The position numbers were made by a program, and so were the translations under genes. From NCBI RefSeq assembly GCF_001995095.2, contig NZ_MTSD02000001.1, forward strand, positions 62,001 to 126,000: a stretch of DNA of 64,000 nucleotides. Reading direction: 5' to 3'. The notes under the pieces were generated by a model that saw nothing but the letters and a program-made list of their open reading frames with translations, did not search any database and had not been told where the DNA came from. Numbering within the stretch: position 1 is the first letter of the stretch; every line of letters begins with the position of its first letter. This stretch comes from Oceanospirillum linum. Lineage in GTDB: Bacteria > Pseudomonadota > Gammaproteobacteria > Pseudomonadales > Halomonadaceae. Below are positions 17,632 to 27,955 of the stretch, piece by piece.

Positions 17632-18054
17632 ATGCAGGAAATTCAGACATCAAGGGTGATACAGGGTTTACGCTGGAAAATTCGTTACGCTACCGAACCT
17701 GATAATCCGTCACTACTTCAGCTTTGGCTCAACATGGAGCACCGTTTATGCCAAACTCAGGACAGAGATGATCAATGGCAGCACCATCAGGGAATGCTCA
17801 ACCTTCTGATAGATTCATACAGTGATGAACTCAACCCTCCCCATTGGCGGGCATTGTGCCTGGACTGGTTCTGCAAGCCCCTCGGCAGTCTGAGCCGACT
17901 TGCCTGCAACCGTCAGCACCGGAATGAACTGAACCGGCTGATACAGGAAGTCAGTACGCTTTCTCATTTTTTCAAACCCGATTTCACCCGTTGTGAGCCT
18001 CAGGATCATGACATCTCAATCTCATCAGGAAAAAAATATGACAACACGTATTGA
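17632..18054 (+). CDS. fagA: FagA-like protein encoded upstream of fumC
   Basis: This 140-residue soluble protein has no catalytic motif. The segment PPHWRALCLDWFCKPLGSLSRLA resembles the conserved core of FagA, the protein encoded before fumC in the iron-regulated fagA-fumC-orfX-sodA operon of Pseudomonas. Its position directly before fumC, with a 17-base overlap, supports the match. The biochemical role of FagA is not known. There is no strong ribosome binding site at ATG 17632 (GGAG lies about 10 bases upstream). Expression is probably raised in low iron. A sodA gene is absent here. Confidence 0.6.
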   Translation: MQEIQTSRVIQGLRWKIRYATEPDNPSLLQLWLNMEHRLCQTQDRDDQWQHHQGMLNLLIDSYSDELNPPHWRALCLDWFCKPLGSLSRLACNRQHRNELNRLIQEVSTLSHFFKPDFTRCEPQDHDISISSGKKYDNTY

Positions 18055-19414
18055 ACGCGACAGCATGGGCGAACTGGAGGTACCTCAGGACGCCCTTTAT
18101 GGTGCCCAGACCCAAAGAGCAATTAACAACTTTCCTATCAGCGGCCAGGGGATGCCCACCTCGTTTATCCGGGCACTGCTACTTGCTAAAAAAGCCGCCG
18201 CCAAAGCGAACTCTCATCTGGGGCTACTGGATACTGAAATTGCAGTCGCCATCGCCAAAGCCGTAGATCAACTACTTGAACAGGATGACTTTACGGCCCA
18301 CTTCCCGGTTGATGTTTTTCAGACAGGGTCCGGTACAAGCTCGAATATGAACGCCAATGAAGTCCTCGCTACCCTGGCCAGTAAGATCTGCAACAAGCCG
18401 GTGTCCCCTAATGATCATGTCAATTATGGTCAAAGCAGTAACGATATCATTCCCTCAACTATTCATATCAGTGCCGCACTGGAGTTAAACGAAAAACTCC
18501 TGCCAGCACTAGCGCATCTGTCCGATACCATTACCGAGAAAGCCGCATCCGTCAGCCAGCATATTAAAACCGGCCGTACTCATCTGATGGATGCGATGCC
18601 GGTTCGGCTCGATCAATCTTTGCTGAGCTGGGCAACCCAGATCGATCAGAATCTTGAAGCTCTGAAGAATACCCAGCCAATGCTGCACAGCCTTGCCCAG
18701 GGGGGCACCGCCGTTGGTACCGGTATTAATGCTCATCCGGATTTTTCCCGACAATTCACCCTGGAGCTGAGTCAGCTAACTGGCCTGAAATTTGTACCGG
18801 CCATCAATCTGTTCACCCATATAGGGACTCAGGACATTGCCGTGTCTGTCTCCGGGCAGCTCAAAATGACCGCTGTTTCTCTGATGAAAATTGCCAACGA
18901 CTTACGCTGGATGAACTCCGGCCCCCTGGCGGGCCTTAGCGAGATTGAGCTGGAAGCCCTGCAACCGGGCTCATCCATTATGCCCGGTAAGGTAAATCCG
19001 GTGATCCCTGAAGCCACAGCTATGGTGGCAGCTCAGGTCATAGGTAATGATGCTGCGGTAACCATTGGCGGACAATCCGGTAATTTTGAACTGAATGTGA
19101 TGCTCCCGATGATCGCCCGAAACCTGCTGGAGAGCATTGCTCTGCTCGCCAACGCTTCACGGCTGCTGGCGGATAAGGCCATTGCCACCTTCACGGTCAA
19201 TGAGGATAACCTGAAGCAGGCTCTCGCCCGCAACCCTATCCTTGTCACCGCCCTGAACCCTATTATCGGCTATATGAAAGCGGCAGAAATTGCCAAGAAG
19301 GCTTATAAAGAAGGCCGACCGGTATTGGATGTTGCAGAAGAGAATACAGACCTTTCCCGGGAAGAGCTCAGCCAACTACTGGCACCGGAAAAACTAACCC
19401 GAGGTGGGCTCTGA
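18038..19414 (+). CDS. fumC: Class II fumarate hydratase FumC
   Basis: This TCA-cycle enzyme interconverts fumarate and malate. Class II is the iron-free, oxidant-resistant type. The 458-residue protein has the superfamily signature GSSIMPGKVNP, the substrate-site motifs TGSGTSSNMNANE and GRTHLMDA, and the full-length C-terminal domain. ATG 18038 (MTTRIERDS) is chosen because AGGAAA precedes it; a longer frame from 17993 lies inside fagA. The gene order matches iron-starvation control, where FumC replaces Fe-S fumarases. A strong terminator follows at 19477-19508. Confidence 0.95.
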   Translation: MTTRIERDSMGELEVPQDALYGAQTQRAINNFPISGQGMPTSFIRALLLAKKAAAKANSHLGLLDTEIAVAIAKAVDQLLEQDDFTAHFPVDVFQTGSGTSSNMNANEVLATLASKICNKPVSPNDHVNYGQSSNDIIPSTIHISAALELNEKLLPALAHLSDTITEKAASVSQHIKTGRTHLMDAMPVRLDQSLLSWATQIDQNLEALKNTQPMLHSLAQGGTAVGTGINAHPDFSRQFTLELSQLTGLKFVPAINLFTHIGTQDIAVSVSGQLKMTAVSLMKIANDLRWMNSGPLAGLSEIELEALQPGSSIMPGKVNPVIPEATAMVAAQVIGNDAAVTIGGQSGNFELNVMLPMIARNLLESIALLANASRLLADKAIATFTVNEDNLKQALARNPILVTALNPIIGYMKAAEIAKKAYKEGRPVLDVAEENTDLSREELSQLLAPEKLTRGGL

Positions 19415-19476
19415 TTCACATATTGCACTGGATACCACACTGTGAAACAAGGCGGCCCAGTTCGACCTATAGCAAA

Positions 19477-19508
19477 AAACCGGAAGTACAGGCGAGTACT
19501 TCCGGTTT
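19477..19508. terminator. Bidirectional terminator, fumC / radD
   Basis: A perfect 13-bp stem (AAACCGGAAGTAC and complement) has a 6-base loop. A-rich sequence precedes it and TTT follows. It serves the two convergent genes. Confidence 0.85.
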
Positions 19509-19545
19509 GATTCCGTAAACGGGTACCCATGCTGACACCCTGGAT

Positions 19546-21318
19546 CTAAAAAGCCTTTCTGTATCGTCCCTGATAATCAAAGATCCGATCCTGAATCTGC
19601 CAGTAATGTTTCTGTTTGCGGGCAACCACAAAATCCGGTGCCGTCAGTAGCGACTGCACCCGAACAACCTCCTCAATATCCTTAAAGTTCACCGGCGTCT
19701 GCCCTTTGGCCAATCGTCGACCGTACAACCTATTGAACACCGCCCGCTGAGCCGGCTTGGAAAAGTCGAAGGATTCCGTCAGTTCTTCACCATCTTCACC
19801 GTGATAGATGAGCTTCAGTTTGGAGCCATTGGGATTCAGGCTAATACCGGAACAGCGGATCACCATGGCATCTTTTAGTTTCAGGGCATCTTTCAGTTTA
19901 TCGTCCGGATCGATAATGGCGGTCTGGCACTGATGGCATTTACGGGCAGCGATATCGTTTTCCGCGCCGCAGTGCTGGCACGCTTTAAAACGGAAGCGGT
20001 AATCGCACTGGACTGGCGGCTGATCCGCAGCCAAAGGATCACCGTCATCATCAAGGCCGAGCAAGCCCTGACAACGGCGGCCATAGTGCTCAATCACCTG
20101 GCCCTGAGAATCCTTTTTGCCCCAGAAAATATTGGCAAAACCGCAACCGGGGCAGAAAACCTGTACCGGCTCGCTGTCGGGATTGGGTTTCTTCTCCCCC
20201 ACTTCCGGATGGTGCAGGTTGACGTTATTTCCGGCGTAATCGATCACCAGACAATCGGTTTTGCCCTTATCCAGCCGCAGACCACGACCGACAATCTGCT
20301 GATAAAGACTCACCGACTGAGTAGGGCGTAAAATAGCGATAAAATCCACGTGGGGCGCATCAAACCCCGTGGTCAGCACCGAGACATTAACCAGATATTT
20401 CAGCTCACGCTGTTTAAAGCGCTGAATCAGAGCATCCCGCTCTTTAAGCGCTGTCGCTCCGGTAATCAGCGCCGTTTGAGATTGAGGCAGGTAGCGGGTG
20501 ATCTCTTGCGCATGATCTACCGTGGCGGCAAAAATCATCACCGCTTGACGTTTCGCCGCCAGCTCCACCACCTGTTCAATAATGGCCCGGGTCACCCGCT
20601 GATGCTTACCTAACAGCTGGTTGACCTCTTTTTCTGCGTATTCACCAAAGCTATTCTGCGCCAGCGCTGAGAAGTCATACTGAGCCACCGCCGCGTCCAC
20701 CAGCTCCGGCCGGGTCAGATACCCCCGACGGATCATATAACTGAGGGGCAACTCATAAATACAGTGCCGGAAGGGTTTCGCCTGTTCGTCATCCGTACCA
20801 CGGACAAAGCCCCGATAGTGATAACGGTAGATCCAGCCCATACCCAACCGGTAGGGCGTGGCGGTTAAACCCAGTACCTTTAACGCCGGATTCTTCTCCC
20901 GCAACGGCTCAATAATACGCTGGTACTGGCTGGTATCCTCGCCGCTGACCCGATGACACTCATCGATGATGATCAGGGAGTATTCATGCTGAAACTGGTC
21001 CAGGTTGGCAGATACCGACTGCACACTGGCAAAGGTCACCTGATGCTGGCTTTCCCGACGCTTCAACCCCGCCGAGAAAATACCGCCGCGAAGGCCATAG
21101 CTCTGGTATTTAGCATGGTTCTGCTCCACCAGCTCCTTAACATGGGTCAGCACCAGAATTTTACGCCGTGCAAGACGCGCCAGCTCCGCAATCACCAGAC
21201 TTTTACCCGCCCCCGTAGGCAGCACAATCACTGCCGCTTCGTTGGATTTTCGAAAGTGTTTTAACGTTGCATCAACGGCTTCCTGCTGATACGGGCGCAA
21301 AGTAAAAGGCGTGGTCAT
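19546..21318 (-). CDS. radD: DNA-repair helicase RadD (YejH)
   Basis: The 590-residue SF2 helicase-like protein aligns with E. coli RadD along its whole length. Walker A is PTGAGKS, Walker B DECH, motif III LTATP and motif [12 protein letters not shown]. The RadD-specific region holds zinc-type cysteine clusters CPGCGFAN and CQHCGAEND...CHQC. It ends with the conserved [12 protein letters not shown] segment. RadD acts in recombinational repair and stimulates RecA strand exchange. ATG 21318 ([11 protein letters not shown]) matches the start of the family; the longer frame from 21393 adds unrelated residues. Confidence 0.93.
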   Translation of the reverse strand: MTTPFTLRPYQQEAVDATLKHFRKSNEAAVIVLPTGAGKSLVIAELARLARRKILVLTHVKELVEQNHAKYQSYGLRGGIFSAGLKRRESQHQVTFASVQSVSANLDQFQHEYSLIIIDECHRVSGEDTSQYQRIIEPLREKNPALKVLGLTATPYRLGMGWIYRYHYRGFVRGTDDEQAKPFRHCIYELPLSYMIRRGYLTRPELVDAAVAQYDFSALAQNSFGEYAEKEVNQLLGKHQRVTRAIIEQVVELAAKRQAVMIFAATVDHAQEITRYLPQSQTALITGATALKERDALIQRFKQRELKYLVNVSVLTTGFDAPHVDFIAILRPTQSVSLYQQIVGRGLRLDKGKTDCLVIDYAGNNVNLHHPEVGEKKPNPDSEPVQVFCPGCGFANIFWGKKDSQGQVIEHYGRRCQGLLGLDDDGDPLAADQPPVQCDYRFRFKACQHCGAENDIAARKCHQCQTAIIDPDDKLKDALKLKDAMVIRCSGISLNPNGSKLKLIYHGEDGEELTESFDFSKPAQRAVFNRLYGRRLAKGQTPVNFKDIEEVVRVQSLLTAPDFVVARKQKHYWQIQDRIFDYQGRYRKAF

Positions 21319-21563
21319 AAATAGGCAGGCTTTTGCAAAAAAATCCGTTAGTGAAACGGGGATGGTAGCAAAAATTATCAGCCCAGGCCGCACAAAACTG
21401 ATTATTTATACAGATAGTGCAGGCAACCCCTGTGGTTCTTTTAGTTATCGTATCACCCCCAATAAAAGCATACTTGCGCTAATTTGCATTTATAATTACT
21501 ATAGCGCTCAAATTTAATAAAGCCTTCTGATAGTGAACAGCCTATCAGGCCTTACTTTTTACC

Positions 21564-21584
21564 GCCCGGCAGCCCACGCCGGGC
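21564..21584 (+). terminator. Terminator-like hairpin upstream of the amidotransferase gene
   Basis: GCCCGGC and GCCGGGC pair around a 7-base loop and are followed by TTTC. It ends 19 bases before the next start codon, so it might act as an attenuator or simply insulate the gene. Confidence 0.5.
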
Positions 21585-21603
21585 TTTCAGGGTTATAAAA
21601 ACA

Positions 21604-22302
21604 ATGAAGATTGGTATTTTGCTGTGCGGGGATGTACCTGCAGAACTCGTTGACACCTTTGGTAGTTATGCAGAGTGCCTGAGAGCACAACTCAAGCTAG
21701 ATGAGTGCGACTCCGTAACGGTCTGGGATCTTTACCAGGCCGGTGAACTACCGGATGATATCAACCAATGTGATGCTTATATCGTTGGTGGCAGCCCTTC
21801 AGGCGTCCACGATGATCTTGACTGGGTGCATCGCCTGCCTCAATTTATTCGCAGCGCCTTTTTCGGCAGGAAGAAACTATTTGGCATCTGCTTCGGCCAC
21901 CAGGTCATCAATCATGCTTTGGGTGGCGTGGTAAAGAGGTCTGAGAAAGGCTGGGGGCTGGGAGTTTATGACGTGCAGCTCCGGCAGGATATAGGCTCTC
22001 TGAAAGCGGGTCATAACCTACAGCTCATTGCTGTTCACCAGGATCAGGTGATCAGACCCGGTCAAGGTTTTGAAGTGGTTGCCGGCAACCGTTTCTGCCC
22101 CAATTACATCACTCGGTATAAGAACCAGGTTCTCACAGTGCAAGGGCATCCTGAATTCAATGGCCCGTTTTTCAATGCCTTGCTAAGCCATCGGACAGAA
22201 AAATTTAAGCCCGAAGAGATCAAAAAAGCACAGGTCACGGATGATAGCTTAATATGCAACCGCAGGTTCAATCGCGCTGTAAATGAGTTCCTGGCCTCCT
22301 GA
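21604..22302 (+). CDS. Class I glutamine amidotransferase-like protein
   Basis: The 232-residue protein has the class I GATase fold found alone, without a synthetase domain. The nucleophile elbow is GICFGHQ, and the His-Glu of the triad lies in VQGHPEF. IVGGSPSGV supplies the oxyanion-loop region. Stand-alone members of COG0518 hydrolyse glutamine or gamma-glutamyl compounds; the acceptor here is unknown. It lies on its own between radD and the NTF2-like gene, with no pathway context. Confidence 0.8.
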   Translation: MKIGILLCGDVPAELVDTFGSYAECLRAQLKLDECDSVTVWDLYQAGELPDDINQCDAYIVGGSPSGVHDDLDWVHRLPQFIRSAFFGRKKLFGICFGHQVINHALGGVVKRSEKGWGLGVYDVQLRQDIGSLKAGHNLQLIAVHQDQVIRPGQGFEVVAGNRFCPNYITRYKNQVLTVQGHPEFNGPFFNALLSHRTEKFKPEEIKKAQVTDDSLICNRRFNRAVNEFLAS

Positions 22303-22435
22303 TAGAATAGAAACATGCAGCATCATGCTCAGACATTCTCTGTAGTTATAGTGTGTTCGCAGCCAGATGCAGGCTCTGCCAGTTTTCCGTCAGGATCAGC
22401 GCTTTGCTGCCCGTTCGCAGCCCATTAACTGTTTT

Positions 22436-22819
22436 TCAATACATTGGGTTGCCGTTCTTGGTCTCACTTGGCACACTCTGAATCGAGTCCCAATGCTCCA
22501 CAATCTTACCGTTTTCATCAAACCGAAAGAAATCCATCGTCACATACTCGTCATTCCCCGGCCATCTCTGATGAGTATGAAGTGCAACCAGATCAGCTTC
22601 CGCCACCGCCCGCACAAATTCGATACTTTTACCCGGATAGTCTCTGGCCATTTCACTAAAGTACTCAATAAAAGCAGCCTTACCCTCACCTACTAACGGG
22701 TTGTGCTGTATATACTCGGCACCGACATACCGCTCTACCGCTTTGACCGGATCGCCGTGATAGGCGGTTCTGTAAAACTCAATTGCGTTCTGTTTGTTTG
22801 CTTCAAGATTCTGACTCAT
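22436..22819 (-). CDS. SnoaL/NTF2-like protein
   Basis: The 127-residue protein starting at MSQNLEANK has the compact cone-shaped NTF2-like fold: an N-terminal helix pair, then beta strands with YIQHNPLVGEGK and MDFFRFDENGKIVEHWD, which are typical of SnoaL-like polyketide-cyclase relatives. Members may be small isomerases, hydrolases or ligand-binding proteins; no specific substrate can be named. The longer frame to 22876 adds residues not seen in the family. It is followed on the same strand by a LysR gene further upstream. Confidence 0.78.
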   Translation of the reverse strand: MSQNLEANKQNAIEFYRTAYHGDPVKAVERYVGAEYIQHNPLVGEGKAAFIEYFSEMARDYPGKSIEFVRAVAEADLVALHTHQRWPGNDEYVTMDFFRFDENGKIVEHWDSIQSVPSETKNGNPMY

Positions 22820-22891
22820 CCGGATACACCTGCCATATGAAACCTGCCCATTAACATACACCCAACAAGCCGACAAAAAAACCGTCCTTAA

Positions 22892-23806
22892 TCAGGCAGC
22901 GGCTCCCTCTTTCAGTATCTGCTTATAACGCGCTTCAAACCCTTTCTTCAGCCAATCCATTAACGCACTGACCCGGTTAAGCTTATATCGCAGCGGCGGG
23001 CATACTAAATACACAGGCGTTGATTCTGCCCACTCAGGCAAAACCTCCACAAGCCGTCCATGATCAAGATCAGCCTGCACATAAACATCCGTCAAACGGG
23101 TAACCCCTAAACCAGCCATAGCAGCATGGCGCATAACCCGGCCACTGATCACTTTTATCCCTCCTTCTGCCCGAAGGGTTTGTTTTTCATCGCCATGGGT
23201 AAACACCCACTGATCAACACTGCCATAGACCAAAGGTAAACCAGCTAAATCGTTAGGGTGCTTTATTTCCCTATTCGCTTGCAGAAATTCAGGGCTTGCC
23301 ACATAGCGTGTCCTGATAGTACCAAGCTTACGGGCAAGCAGTGTGGAATCTGGCATATGCCCCAGCCGCACCACAAGGTCATAGTGTTGATCAATCAGAT
23401 CAACCTGTACGCTGGAGAAATCAAGATGAACTTCGATATTCGGGTGCTGTTTCTGAAACTCAATCACCAATGGCGCAATAAGCTGCTCCCCCAATAAACC
23501 TCCCACAGCGTTCATTCGGATAACACCTTTTAACTCATCCGTTGACTGACTGGCCCAAGTGGATGCCAGGGCAATTTCCTGTAGGGCATGTCGGGTTTTA
23601 CGGTAATACGCCTCACCTATTTCAGTAAGCCGTAGTTGGCGGGTAGCGCGGTAGAAGAGTTGTACTCCGAGTCGGGACTCCAGCTCCGTAACCTGCTGGC
23701 TTAGATTAGCTTTTGAATACCCCGTCGCCTCCGCTGCAGCGGTAAAGGTGCCAAATTCAGCCACATGATTAAACGCAGTGATGCCGCGCCAATAAATATC
23801 GTTCAT
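22892..23806 (-). CDS. LysR-family transcriptional regulator
   Basis: The 304-residue protein has an N-terminal winged helix-turn-helix (AAEATGYSKANLSQQVTELESRLG) and a C-terminal effector-binding domain of the CrgA-like subgroup. ATG 23806 (MNDIYWRG) is preferred over a TTG three codons upstream. It is divergent from the short-chain dehydrogenase at 23931, the standard layout for a LysR regulator and its target. The effector is unknown. Confidence 0.85.
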   Translation of the reverse strand: MNDIYWRGITAFNHVAEFGTFTAAAEATGYSKANLSQQVTELESRLGVQLFYRATRQLRLTEIGEAYYRKTRHALQEIALASTWASQSTDELKGVIRMNAVGGLLGEQLIAPLVIEFQKQHPNIEVHLDFSSVQVDLIDQHYDLVVRLGHMPDSTLLARKLGTIRTRYVASPEFLQANREIKHPNDLAGLPLVYGSVDQWVFTHGDEKQTLRAEGGIKVISGRVMRHAAMAGLGVTRLTDVYVQADLDHGRLVEVLPEWAESTPVYLVCPPLRYKLNRVSALMDWLKKGFEARYKQILKEGAAA

Positions 23807-23930
23807 AAATACCAAACAATGTTTTCATATTAGTTATATATATCATCATAATAGTCTTGTTCACAATGCGTCCAGAGTTATAACTGATACCGACAATTTC
23901 CCCCGGACTCTCAATACTGGAGCAGTGAAC

Positions 23931-24653
23931 ATGAAAAAAACCTTAGTAGTTATCACAGGTGCCAGCTCAGGCATTGGTGCCGCCATGGCAAAACGCTTCT
24001 CAGAAGAGGGACATCCGCTGCTATTGGTTGCCCGCCGCCTTAATAACATTCAAGCCCTTAACCTTCCTAACACCCTATGCCGGGAAGTTGATGTGACCGA
24101 TCGAGTCGCGTTTGACTCGGCGATCAAAGACGCGCAAGCACAGTACGGCCCCGTGGATTGCCTGATCAATAATGCCGGTGTGATGTTACTGGGACAAATC
24201 GAGTCACAGGACCCTGCCGAGTGGAGGAAAATGTTTGATGTTAACGTCCTCGCCCTGATGAACGGCATGCAAGCGGTGCTGGAGGATATGAAAGCACGTC
24301 ACTCCGGCACCATCATTAACATCAGTTCTATTGCAGGTAAAAAATCCTTTGCCAATCATGCCGCGTACTGCGGCACTAAATTTGCCGTATCGGCGATCAC
24401 CGAAAATGTGCGTGAAGAAGTGGCGGATTCAGGCGTACGGATAATGGCGATCTGCCCAGGTGCGGTAGAAACAGAGCTATTAGGGCATACAACATCCAAA
24501 GAGATCATCGACGGTTATGAAGCCTGGAAAACATCAATGGGTGGCGTCTTAGTACCAGACGATATCGCACGAACCGCTGTCTTTATGTATACCCAGCCAC
24601 AGGGGGTGAACATCCGTGATGTGGCGATCACCGCAACACGTCAGCAACCTTAA
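23931..24653 (+). CDS. Short-chain dehydrogenase/reductase
   Basis: This 240-residue classical SDR has the nucleotide-binding motif TGASSGIG, the NNAG motif, catalytic Ser in INISSIAG and Y-x-x-x-K in YCGTKFA. It is closest to the YdfG-like group of NADP-dependent oxidoreductases with wide specificity. GGAG lies 8 bases before ATG 23931. The divergent LysR gene probably controls it. A terminator lies after the gene at 24691-24720. Confidence 0.85.
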   Translation: MKKTLVVITGASSGIGAAMAKRFSEEGHPLLLVARRLNNIQALNLPNTLCREVDVTDRVAFDSAIKDAQAQYGPVDCLINNAGVMLLGQIESQDPAEWRKMFDVNVLALMNGMQAVLEDMKARHSGTIINISSIAGKKSFANHAAYCGTKFAVSAITENVREEVADSGVRIMAICPGAVETELLGHTTSKEIIDGYEAWKTSMGGVLVPDDIARTAVFMYTQPQGVNIRDVAITATRQQP

Positions 24654-24690
24654 AACGGGTTTAACAATAGCAGAACATCAGACCTCAACA

Positions 24691-24720
24691 TCATTCCCAC
24701 ACCTTCGTGGGAATGATTTT
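24691..24720 (+). terminator. Terminator after the short-chain dehydrogenase
   Basis: A 10-bp stem TCATTCCCAC/GTGGGAATGA with a 6-base loop is followed by TTTTT. It may also serve the convergent gene at 24724. Confidence 0.88.
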
Positions 24721-24723
24721 TGA

Positions 24724-25026
24724 CTACCCCTTCTGCTCCGTAGCATATGCGATATGATTTTCTACGCTCGGTAGTTTGACTGAAATACGACTCAACTCCT
24801 GCTGAATCATAAACATCAGCTGATTTCGGGCATCAGATTGCAGAAAGTCATCCAGACTATCCCCTCGGTCAAATACCAGTGTAATCTTCAGCGTCTCCGG
24901 AAAGTGCCTGTAATCAGCTTCGTGGGTCAGCCACTGAAAACCGTTAAATTCTTTCATAAAGTTTTCGCAGATATCCGTCAGAAAGAGACGAATCTGGTTA
25001 TCGGTTTTCTTGTCCGTTTTGCGCAT
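24724..25026 (-). CDS. Conserved small protein of unknown function
   Basis: The 100-residue soluble protein starts MRKTDKKTDNQ and is well conserved in marine gammaproteobacteria and pseudomonads, as far as I recall, where it is often mislabelled a Fis-family regulator. I see no helix-turn-helix. The central GFQWLTHEADY and LKITLVFD segments suggest a small alpha/beta fold. The longer frame to 25035 adds three residues. It is convergent with the SDR gene. No function can be given. Confidence 0.65.
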   Translation of the reverse strand: MRKTDKKTDNQIRLFLTDICENFMKEFNGFQWLTHEADYRHFPETLKITLVFDRGDSLDDFLQSDARNQLMFMIQQELSRISVKLPSVENHIAYATEQKG

Positions 25027-25579
25027 ACTGACCACCTCCCGAAAAGTATGCTGTCAGTATGGCAGAAAGCCGATAAAGACCACACCCGTTAACCCACTGC
25101 GTTGGTTCGACCTGAAAGTAGCCTGCAATTGCCTGAACTGTCCTGGAGCACGACAGCATAATGCCTCATCGTGATACATCCCCGTTGCAATATCCACAGT
25201 CAAACACAAACCTCGGCACAGTTTTTGTGAGAAAAAACGTCAAAAAACACTAACGCTCCCGACACGTTAAAAACAACACTAAAGGCAGCGCAACCGCTAC
25301 GCGCTGTGCCTGGCGATAAACTTTACACCGCGGGCAGCATTATTGCTTATTACAGGGGCTTTATGCACTTTCATGGTGCCAAAGCCATACGCCCAGCACA
25401 CCAAATCAGTGCAAATATTACTTTTTTTCTTGCTAAAACAATGGTAATTCACTGTTTTAAAAGCATTCCTTTTTTTACAGCGCGATTCTTGCATAGATCT
25501 AAATATACTGATTCAAATCAAATAATAACATCATACATAACGCCCAAGTTTTCCGATCTACGTGCGATGGAGATTGCCG
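25027..25579. other. Intergenic stretch with repeat copy, no gene seen
   Basis: About 550 bases. It includes copy A of an imperfect repeat at 25087-25123 and an AT-rich 300-base leader before the chemoreceptor gene. An open frame from 25306 to 25602 has no start signal and unusual composition, so it is not called. Confidence 0.5.
25087..25123 (+). repeat. Imperfect direct repeat, copy A
   Basis: The 37-bp sequence beginning CGTTAACCCAC and ending TAGCC matches 29452-29488 at about 29 of 37 positions. The two copies border the segment with the chemoreceptor, PACE pump and LysR gene. Confidence 0.5.
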
Positions 25580-27739
25580 ATGAAACAACTAGTCAGCCAT
25601 AACATGAACCTGTCTGCAGCAGAAAAACGCTGGCTGCCAGTCTTTGGCAGTAATGGCAAATTGAAATTAGGCTGGCCCTGCTTCCTGAATCGTCAGCTTT
25701 ATCCTGTGATTGAGCAGATTTTTGAAGGTATTGCGTCTACTCGTGTAGAAATTTTGCAGCAATGGGCCACCAGCCACTGGCAGCATTTGGATGAACTGGC
25801 TACTCAGTGTTCGGAGGCGGATACCTCTCAATGGTCAGATTTACTGCTCAGACGAAAAGATCAGGTTGGTGATTTTTCCGAGCTTTTTATCCTTGATGAT
25901 GAAGGCCAGGTTTTAGCCTCCACTCATGCAGCCCGTAAAGACCAGATGCACAGTGGCGGATTATTAACTCAGGCGTTACAGGAAGGTTTAAAAAAACCTT
26001 TCCTTCATGGCCCTTATACCGATCCGGTCACTCTGGAGTTAGGCGCGTCTACATCCAGTTTTCATGATGCCGTCACCCTGATGTTTTATCAGCCTTTAAT
26101 ACAGAAAGGTAAGGTGATTGGCTGTATTGCAGGCCGGGTTCCAAACGATGTTATCGGTGATCTGATTCAGCGGGAGGCCGGCCACGTTTACCCGGAATCG
26201 GGTGATAATTATATTTTTATGGTTAAGGCCGGGTTCGATACCCGTGTGCAAGTGGGTACGGCTTTATCCCGATCCCGCTTTGAGGACAGCACCTTTTCCC
26301 ACGGTGAAAACCTAAAACAGGGTATTCACACTGAATGGGGTACAGTGAGTGTTCAGAACCATACCGAGCTGGAGTTAAGGTTTACTGATCCTGCAACAGG
26401 CGAGTTGCACCCTGGGGTACGAGAAACCATAAAGAACGGCAGCAACCTCTTCATTACTTACCCAGGTTATTCAGATTACCGTCATATTCCGGTTATTGGT
26501 AAAGGTGTCACTTTCCAATTGCCAGGCTCACCGGACCGTTGGGGCATGATGTGTGAGGGTGACTTAGAAGAAGTGTATCGCCGCCGTTCAATCAGTGTCA
26601 GCCTGATGAAGACCTATCTGATGACAGTGATCGGGTTAATGGTAACCACCACCTTGTTACAGCACTTTTCACCTTTTGGTTTATTACCAACGTTAATGTT
26701 GAATGGATTAATGCTGGCTGTTTCTGCCTGGATCTTTGCCAACACAGGCCCTAAACGTGTCGCAGAACGTTTGCGAAAGACCACTCAGATCATCCGCACC
26801 ATTGCAGAAGGCGAGGGTAATCTGAAACAGCGCCTGGATACTGAAAACATGGCGCAGGATGAAAGTGGCAGCATGGGGCGCTGGATTAACAGTTTTATGG
26901 ATAGTCTGGATGGCATTATGGGGCAGGTCATCCATACGACGGGGGCAGTGCAGAACAATAACGAGATGATGTTGACCCGCACCCAGGAGGCCAGTCAAAC
27001 CAGCCGGGAAGTGAATGAGGTTGTCGGTAAAATGCTGACCCTGGTTGAAGATCAGTTAGGTGAAATCAACCAGGCATCACAAACCGCACAAACCATGAAA
27101 AAAGCGATGGATGATGTGGTTGATAACGCCCGCGAACAGTTTGAAGCGGCGCGCACCGGCACGTTAAGTATTCGTAAGGTGGTTGATACCACCGCGGCAC
27201 GGGTACAGAAGCTTGATAGCCGGATGAAAGAGATCGGCGATATTGTATCCATGATTACCGACATCACCAGCCAGACCAATCTGTTGGCGCTGAATGCAGC
27301 CATTGAAGCCGCCCGTGCAGGAGAAGCAGGCCGTGGTTTTGCCGTGGTTGCGGATGAAGTTCGTTCACTGGCCAGTCGCACCGCTGAAGCGGCATCGGAA
27401 ATTCAGACTACTGTATTTAGCCTGCAGGATGAAACCCGTGCTGCGGTAAACTTTATGGAAGAAGGCGTGAAAGAAGTGGATCAGCGCCTTAAAGAGGCTG
27501 AATCTGCCAGCTCTGAAAACACAGAGCTTCACCAGGCTGTTAGTCAGATGTTTGGCATTATTACGCAACTGCATGAACGCAGTCACTTTTATGGCTCATC
27601 CATCAGGCAGGTTGAAGTCGCATCCGGCGAAATGAGCCAGGTGATGGATGAATTACAAGACAGCGCCCATCAGGTGAAACACTCCACTCAAACCCTGCAA
27701 CAACTGGTCGGGCGTTTCACGGTCAGCGCAGACAGGTAA
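25580..27739 (+). CDS. Methyl-accepting chemotaxis protein with Cache-like sensor
   Basis: The 719-residue receptor is unusual in that its N-terminal ~340 residues contain no clear early membrane anchor. A sensory region of PAS/Cache type covers roughly residues 60-320, one or two membrane helices follow near 345-400, then a HAMP-like linker and the coiled-coil signalling domain. The tip is fully conserved ([20 protein letters not shown], then [15 protein letters not shown]). It should send signals to CheA/CheW encoded elsewhere. GGAG precedes ATG 25580 by 9 bases. The ligand is unknown. Confidence 0.88.
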   Translation: MKQLVSHNMNLSAAEKRWLPVFGSNGKLKLGWPCFLNRQLYPVIEQIFEGIASTRVEILQQWATSHWQHLDELATQCSEADTSQWSDLLLRRKDQVGDFSELFILDDEGQVLASTHAARKDQMHSGGLLTQALQEGLKKPFLHGPYTDPVTLELGASTSSFHDAVTLMFYQPLIQKGKVIGCIAGRVPNDVIGDLIQREAGHVYPESGDNYIFMVKAGFDTRVQVGTALSRSRFEDSTFSHGENLKQGIHTEWGTVSVQNHTELELRFTDPATGELHPGVRETIKNGSNLFITYPGYSDYRHIPVIGKGVTFQLPGSPDRWGMMCEGDLEEVYRRRSISVSLMKTYLMTVIGLMVTTTLLQHFSPFGLLPTLMLNGLMLAVSAWIFANTGPKRVAERLRKTTQIIRTIAEGEGNLKQRLDTENMAQDESGSMGRWINSFMDSLDGIMGQVIHTTGAVQNNNEMMLTRTQEASQTSREVNEVVGKMLTLVEDQLGEINQASQTAQTMKKAMDDVVDNAREQFEAARTGTLSIRKVVDTTAARVQKLDSRMKEIGDIVSMITDITSQTNLLALNAAIEAARAGEAGRGFAVVADEVRSLASRTAEAASEIQTTVFSLQDETRAAVNFMEEGVKEVDQRLKEAESASSENTELHQAVSQMFGIITQLHERSHFYGSSIRQVEVASGEMSQVMDELQDSAHQVKHSTQTLQQLVGRFTVSADR

Positions 27740-27955
27740 ACCGCGTAGATCAGCAATAATATACACGCAAGTTTACGTTTAAGAATGTGACGTGATTTTA
27801 AAATACAGGAAAACTAAAAAATAAAAACACCCGCCTCGTATCATGCAGTGAAGCGTCCCAATGTTGGATGCCTAGCTTTATGTTCGCGGCGGTGTTCATA
27901 GGTTGGCCCGGAAACTGTGTTTTTACTGCACAGAAAGCACGACGAACTTGAGACT
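27740..27955. other. Short intergenic region, nothing found
   Basis: This gap between two convergent genes is AT-rich in its first 100 bases and contains no clear hairpin or gene. Confidence 0.4.

Noticed and set aside
25306-25602. Open frame of 98 codons before the chemoreceptor
   Set aside because: No ribosome binding site, overlaps the start of the next gene, and no recognisable product.
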